In this document: in pieces, positions 56,426 to 59,744 of the stretch | Layout: every line of letters starts with the position of its first letter | How positions within the stretch are numbered: position 1 is the stretch's first letter | Source: Methylococcaceae bacterium | GTDB lineage: Bacteria > Pseudomonadota > Gammaproteobacteria > Methylococcales > Methylomonadaceae | Direction of reading: 5' to 3' | DNA: 59,744 bases | NCBI GenBank assembly: GCA_006844585.1 | Contig: SPJM01000244.1 | Location: forward strand, 1-59,744 | The notes under the pieces: generated by a model | Databases searched by the model: none | Told to the model about the DNA's origin: nothing | What the model saw: the letters and a program-made list of their open reading frames with translations, nothing else | Position numbers and translations under genes: made by a program

Positions 56426-58489
56426 ATGGAATATTACAGCATATTTAGTTATTTAACTGCGGCTTTGGGCTATTTCGCTCTGCTCATTGTATTAGTTATT
56501 AATCGAAAAAATAATACGCTGACTTTACCTTTTTCTATTGCCGTTTTGATTTCCATAGTGTGGGCGGCTTATTCGGCTTATGCTGTTAAAAGTGTAAATT
56601 TATACGTTTTTGACGCCTTACCTTTTGAGACTTTGAGAAACGGCGCCTGGTATTATTTTATTAGCGTACTCATTTCTCAGCAGTTGTTTAACAGTCCCTA
56701 TCGATTTTTGAGGGAATACTGGCAGCCTCAGGCTATGCTGATTCTAATAGCTTTGGTTTTCTGGTTTGAAGTACATGAAAGTTCGCGATATTGGCTATAT
56801 CAGCTAGTCGGTTTTGATTTCAGGATTTATGCGCATCTTGGTTTTGCCATTATCGGCTTTTTTCTGGTCGAACAATTATACCGAAACGCCTATTCGGAGC
56901 AGCGTTGGCATATCAAGTTTATTTGTATTGCATTGGATGCGATGTTTGTTGTGGATTTTATTATTTACAGTAAGTCTTTGCTATTTCATCAATTGGACTT
57001 GGACTTATGGAATGCTCGCGGTTTGGTTAATGGCGTGTTGGTTCCCTTATTGGTTTTGTCTGTTAATCGCTTAAACATAGAGCCCTATAAATTTAAAGTT
57101 TCTAAACAAGTCATTTTCCACACTACGGCTTTAATTGGCGCCGGCGTATATTTATTGCTCATGTCTTTTATGGGCTTTTATATTCGCGATTATGGTGGAA
57201 GCTGGGGAAGCATTGCGCAGACAGGCTTTATTGTGATTGCCATTTTATTACTCTTGGTATTCTTTTCATCCGGTAAGGCCCGGGCGGTTTCTAAAATATA
57301 TTTAACTAAACATTTTTTTCAACACCGTTATGATTATCGGGATGAATGGATCAAATTAAGTAAAAACCTTTCTCAATTGCATTCGCTTAATGAAATTTCC
57401 GGCTTTATTGTTTCGACCATGTCTGATTTGGTTGATAGTTCGGGAGGCGGAATCTGGTTGAAAAATGAGCAAGGCGATTATTATCTAGCCGAAGAATTGA
57501 GTTTGGGGTTTGATGGCCTGAATTTAATCAAGAAAAGTGACTATTTGGTTCGGTTTATCATTAAAACTCAGTGGGTTATCGATTTTGTGGAATACCATAA
57601 TCAACCTGAAATGTATGAGGAGTGTAATTTGCAGGAGTGGCTGGAACCTGAAAGAGGTATCTGGTTGGTGGTGCCGATTTTTATTCAAAATCAATTGGAA
57701 GCTTTAGTTATTTTAAGTAAGCCTCGCGTAACCAGGCAGATTGATTGGCAGGATCATGATTTGTTGAAAACCGCTGCAATGCAATTGGGGACGGCGTTGG
57801 CTTTAACCAAAGCGAGCGATGACTTGAGCAGGTCTCGACAATTTGAGGCGTATAATCGACTTTCGGCATTTTTAGTTCATGATTTGAAAAACCTGGTAGC
57901 TCAAATAGCGCTGATTGTAAAAAATTCGGAAAAGCATAAAGCTAATCCGGAGTTTATTGATGATTCAATTGAAACGTTAGAGAATGTTGTCAGTAAAATG
58001 CAGCGAATTTTAAATCAATTGAAAAAGGATCATCAGCGTTTTCAAGAACCAGCTCAGAAAATTGATTTGATTAAGTTAATTCATGAGGTTGTTAAACTAC
58101 TCAAGAACAAAAAACCGGTTCCGGAAATATCTATCAATACGGATTATTGTCAAATTGAGGGCAATGTGGAAAAAATGAGCAGTGTTTTTACGCATTTATT
58201 ACAGAACGCGCAAGACGCCACAGATGATTCAGGTTGGGTTAAGATATCCTTGCAAAACCATCAAGGTATGGCTGAAATAACAATTAGCGATAACGGCTGT
58301 GGAATGGATGAGCTGTTTATACAGCAACGTTTATTTAAACCGTTTGATACGACTAAAGGAAATGCCGGCATGGGAATCGGCGTTTACGAAGCAAAAGAAT
58401 ACGTACAGCAGCATTCGGGGTCAATTAATGTGGAAAGCAAAATAGGCGAGGGTACAATTTTTTTACTGAAATTACCTTTAATTTATTGA
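56426..58489 (+). CDS. prsK: PrsK-type histidine kinase of the PEP-CTERM/exosortase system
   Basis: A 687-residue membrane kinase. The N-terminal third has eight or so hydrophobic helices, a GAF domain covers about 320-470, and the phosphoacceptor is H485 in LVHDLKNLVAQIALIV (the HDLKN form typical of PrsK). The ATPase domain has LLQNAQDAT, ISDNGCGMD and GMGIGVYEAKEY. PrsK proteins occur in species with exosortase XrtA and PEP-CTERM proteins, usually beside prsR, as here. It suggests an exopolysaccharide/exosortase locus beyond the right edge. Confidence 0.9.
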   Translation: MEYYSIFSYLTAALGYFALLIVLVINRKNNTLTLPFSIAVLISIVWAAYSAYAVKSVNLYVFDALPFETLRNGAWYYFISVLISQQLFNSPYRFLREYWQPQAMLILIALVFWFEVHESSRYWLYQLVGFDFRIYAHLGFAIIGFFLVEQLYRNAYSEQRWHIKFICIALDAMFVVDFIIYSKSLLFHQLDLDLWNARGLVNGVLVPLLVLSVNRLNIEPYKFKVSKQVIFHTTALIGAGVYLLLMSFMGFYIRDYGGSWGSIAQTGFIVIAILLLLVFFSSGKARAVSKIYLTKHFFQHRYDYRDEWIKLSKNLSQLHSLNEISGFIVSTMSDLVDSSGGGIWLKNEQGDYYLAEELSLGFDGLNLIKKSDYLVRFIIKTQWVIDFVEYHNQPEMYEECNLQEWLEPERGIWLVVPIFIQNQLEALVILSKPRVTRQIDWQDHDLLKTAAMQLGTALALTKASDDLSRSRQFEAYNRLSAFLVHDLKNLVAQIALIVKNSEKHKANPEFIDDSIETLENVVSKMQRILNQLKKDHQRFQEPAQKIDLIKLIHEVVKLLKNKKPVPEISINTDYCQIEGNVEKMSSVFTHLLQNAQDATDDSGWVKISLQNHQGMAEITISDNGCGMDELFIQQRLFKPFDTTKGNAGMGIGVYEAKEYVQQHSGSINVESKIGEGTIFLLKLPLIY

Positions 58490-58555
58490 GTAGTTAGTGA
58501 TAGACTCTATTATCAACATGATAAATTAATGCTTAGTTTTATAGTTAGGGAGTGC

Positions 58556-58573
58556 ATGAGTTATATAACTCAT
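58556..58573. promoter_or_regulatory. Perfect 18-bp palindrome upstream of prsR
   Basis: ATGAGTTATATAACTCAT is a complete palindrome 100 bp before the prsR start. Its size and symmetry fit a dimeric regulator site; no T-run suggests a terminator. The binding protein is unknown. The rest of 58490-58672 shows no clear sigma-54 core. Confidence 0.45.
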
Positions 58574-58672
58574 ATTCCTATGGGCTGTAATGTGGTCTTT
58601 GGCGCTAATTCAGGTGTGTCATTTCTTTGTTAGAAAAATGCAATTCTATTTAACTGGCTAAAAAAATTAATT

Positions 58673-59744
58673 GTGAGCGATAAAAAAACAATATTAATTA
58701 TCGAAGATGATGCAGGGCTTCAGAAACAATTAAAATGGGGGCTTGTAGAAAAATATCAGGTGGTGATTGCCGGTGATAGAGACGAGGCTTTAACTGCTTT
58801 GCGGCGCTACATGCCGTCAGTTATTACACTAGATTTGGGATTGCCGCCTGATCCGGCAAATGCAAGCGAAGGGATAAAAACCTTACAAGACATTCTAGAA
58901 CTGGCGCCGACCACTAAAATTATTATTGTTACCGGTAATGATGATAGGGATAACGCGATTGAGGCCATTGCTTTAGGCGCTTATGACTTTTACCAAAAGC
59001 CGGTTGATATTGAAGTGCTATCTTTGATTATAGACCGGGCTTTTCAACTGGATGCATTGCAAAAAGAAAAGAATCGCTTATCGCAACAGTTCAAGCAATC
59101 TTTGTCGGGCGTCATTGGCGTTAGTGAGACTATGCAGGAACTGACCAAAATGGTTGAAAAAATTGCCCCTACTCAAGTAACGGTTTTATTATTAGGCGAA
59201 AGCGGCACAGGCAAGGAGGTTATGGCAAAAGCCATTCATGGTTTGAGCGACCGCGCTGATATGCCTTTTATTGCGGTTAACTGTGCGGCGATTCCGGAAA
59301 ATTTGTTGGAAAGCGAATTGTTTGGGTATGAAAAAGGCGCTTTTACCGGCGCAAGTAAACAAACTAAGGGTAAAATTGAGTATGCGAATCAAGGCACTTT
59401 TTTTCTTGACGAAATAGGCGATTTGCCTTTTTCATTACAAGCGAAATTATTGAGGTTTATTCAAGAGCGCAAAATAGAGCGGTTAGGCGGTCGCGAATCC
59501 ATTGATGTCGATGTACGCATCATTTGCGCTACCCATCAGAATATTAAAGAGTTTATTGATCAGGGTAAGTTTAGAGAAGACCTGTTTTATCGAATCAGTG
59601 AAATGGTATTGCTTATTCCGCCTTTAAGGGAAAGGGAAGGAGATGCGATTATCATCGCCAGGTCATTATTGTCGAAATATTGTTCGGAAAATAGTAAAAA
59701 AATTAACGGTTTTACAGACGATGCGGCTATGGCGATACAAAATT
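58673..59744 (+). CDS. prsR: PrsR-type sigma-54 response regulator (5' part, runs off the window)
   Basis: The gene starts at GTG, reading SDKKTILIIEDDAGLQKQL, and is still open at the last base (357 codons visible). The receiver domain has D-D acidic residues, phosphoacceptor in VITLDLGLPPD and KPVD lysine. The AAA+ domain has Walker A GESGTGKE, a canonical GAFTGA loop in YEKGAFTGASKQTKGKIEYANQGTFFLDEIGDLP, and the arginine-finger region. A Fis-type DNA-binding end is expected beyond the window. It follows prsK by 183 bp and is its likely partner. No strong ribosome site precedes the GTG. Confidence 0.9.
   Translation, partial: MSDKKTILIIEDDAGLQKQLKWGLVEKYQVVIAGDRDEALTALRRYMPSVITLDLGLPPDPANASEGIKTLQDILELAPTTKIIIVTGNDDRDNAIEAIALGAYDFYQKPVDIEVLSLIIDRAFQLDALQKEKNRLSQQFKQSLSGVIGVSETMQELTKMVEKIAPTQVTVLLLGESGTGKEVMAKAIHGLSDRADMPFIAVNCAAIPENLLESELFGYEKGAFTGASKQTKGKIEYANQGTFFLDEIGDLPFSLQAKLLRFIQERKIERLGGRESIDVDVRIICATHQNIKEFIDQGKFREDLFYRISEMVLLIPPLREREGDAIIIARSLLSKYCSENSKKINGFTDDAAMAIQN

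Overview
The window reads as chromosomal DNA of a gammaproteobacterium, most likely a methanotroph of the Methylococcales. That is an inference from family recognition: a dimer-type NAD-dependent isocitrate dehydrogenase next to acnB, a MEDS-type sensor, the PrsK/PrsR exosortase two-component pair, and an epoxide:coenzyme M module that would make sense beside a methane monooxygenase. No monooxygenase is in the window. The atp-glmU-glmS block and a cluster of DnaA boxes at the left edge suggest proximity to the replication origin.

Layout. 1-660: DnaA-box cluster, a decayed IS3-type transposase fragment and tRNA-Arg(CCG). 682-4992 (minus): metG, a hybrid-cluster-protein homologue that has lost all four cysteine ligands of the hybrid cluster, and a soluble RnfB-like ferredoxin. 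5053-21399: a roughly 16.5 kb block bounded by imperfect 62-bp direct repeats. It holds an 11-gene minus-strand operon, a MEDS sensor plus sigma-54 activator, and a plus-strand acylating aldehyde dehydrogenase. 21721-28661: atpIBEFHAGDC with a clear promoter and terminator. 29117-35028: glmU, glmS, rlmKL, acyP. 35328-39149 (minus): mipA, a DUF3019-type protein, and an RstA/RstB-like two-component pair split by three tandem TTAA-bounded repeat units. 39451-41961: secreted beta-propeller protein. 42604-47192: four-gene membrane/coiled-coil operon of unknown function with stator-like features, followed by an SLC13-type transporter. 49043-55841: yceI, Uma2-type protein, NAD-IDH, TerB-like protein, acnB, zapE. 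55881-59744: a broken DUF4124-like mini-gene, a PilZ protein, prsK and the 5' part of prsR.

The central system is 5053-21399. One operon carries homologues, in order, of the four bacterial coenzyme M biosynthesis genes described in Xanthobacter autotrophicus Py2 (xcbB-C-D-E: phosphosulfolactate synthase, two aspartase/fumarase superfamily lyases, a D-cysteine desulfhydrase-like PLP enzyme) together with an epoxyalkane:CoM transferase (MetE-like, with the HxC...C zinc site). The Xanthobacter short-chain dehydrogenases and 2-ketopropyl-CoM carboxylase are absent. In their place are a GMC flavin alcohol oxidoreductase, an acylating aldehyde dehydrogenase, a CoA-transferase-like pair lacking the catalytic glutamate, a single-cysteine CoA-disulfide-reductase-like flavoprotein, a small zinc ribbon and an unrecognised 304-residue protein. 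The proposed route (inference) is: epoxide + CoM -> 2-hydroxyalkyl-CoM -> aldehyde or ketone -> acyl-CoA thioether -> acetyl-CoA + CoM. This would detoxify or assimilate epoxides such as epoxyethane made when methane monooxygenase co-oxidises alkenes. A near-consensus sigma-54 promoter at 17147-17163 precedes the operon, beside the gene for a sigma-54 activator.

Other points to check are the altered Hcp, the four-gene stator-like operon, the direct repeats flanking the island, and several families of short inverted-repeat elements.
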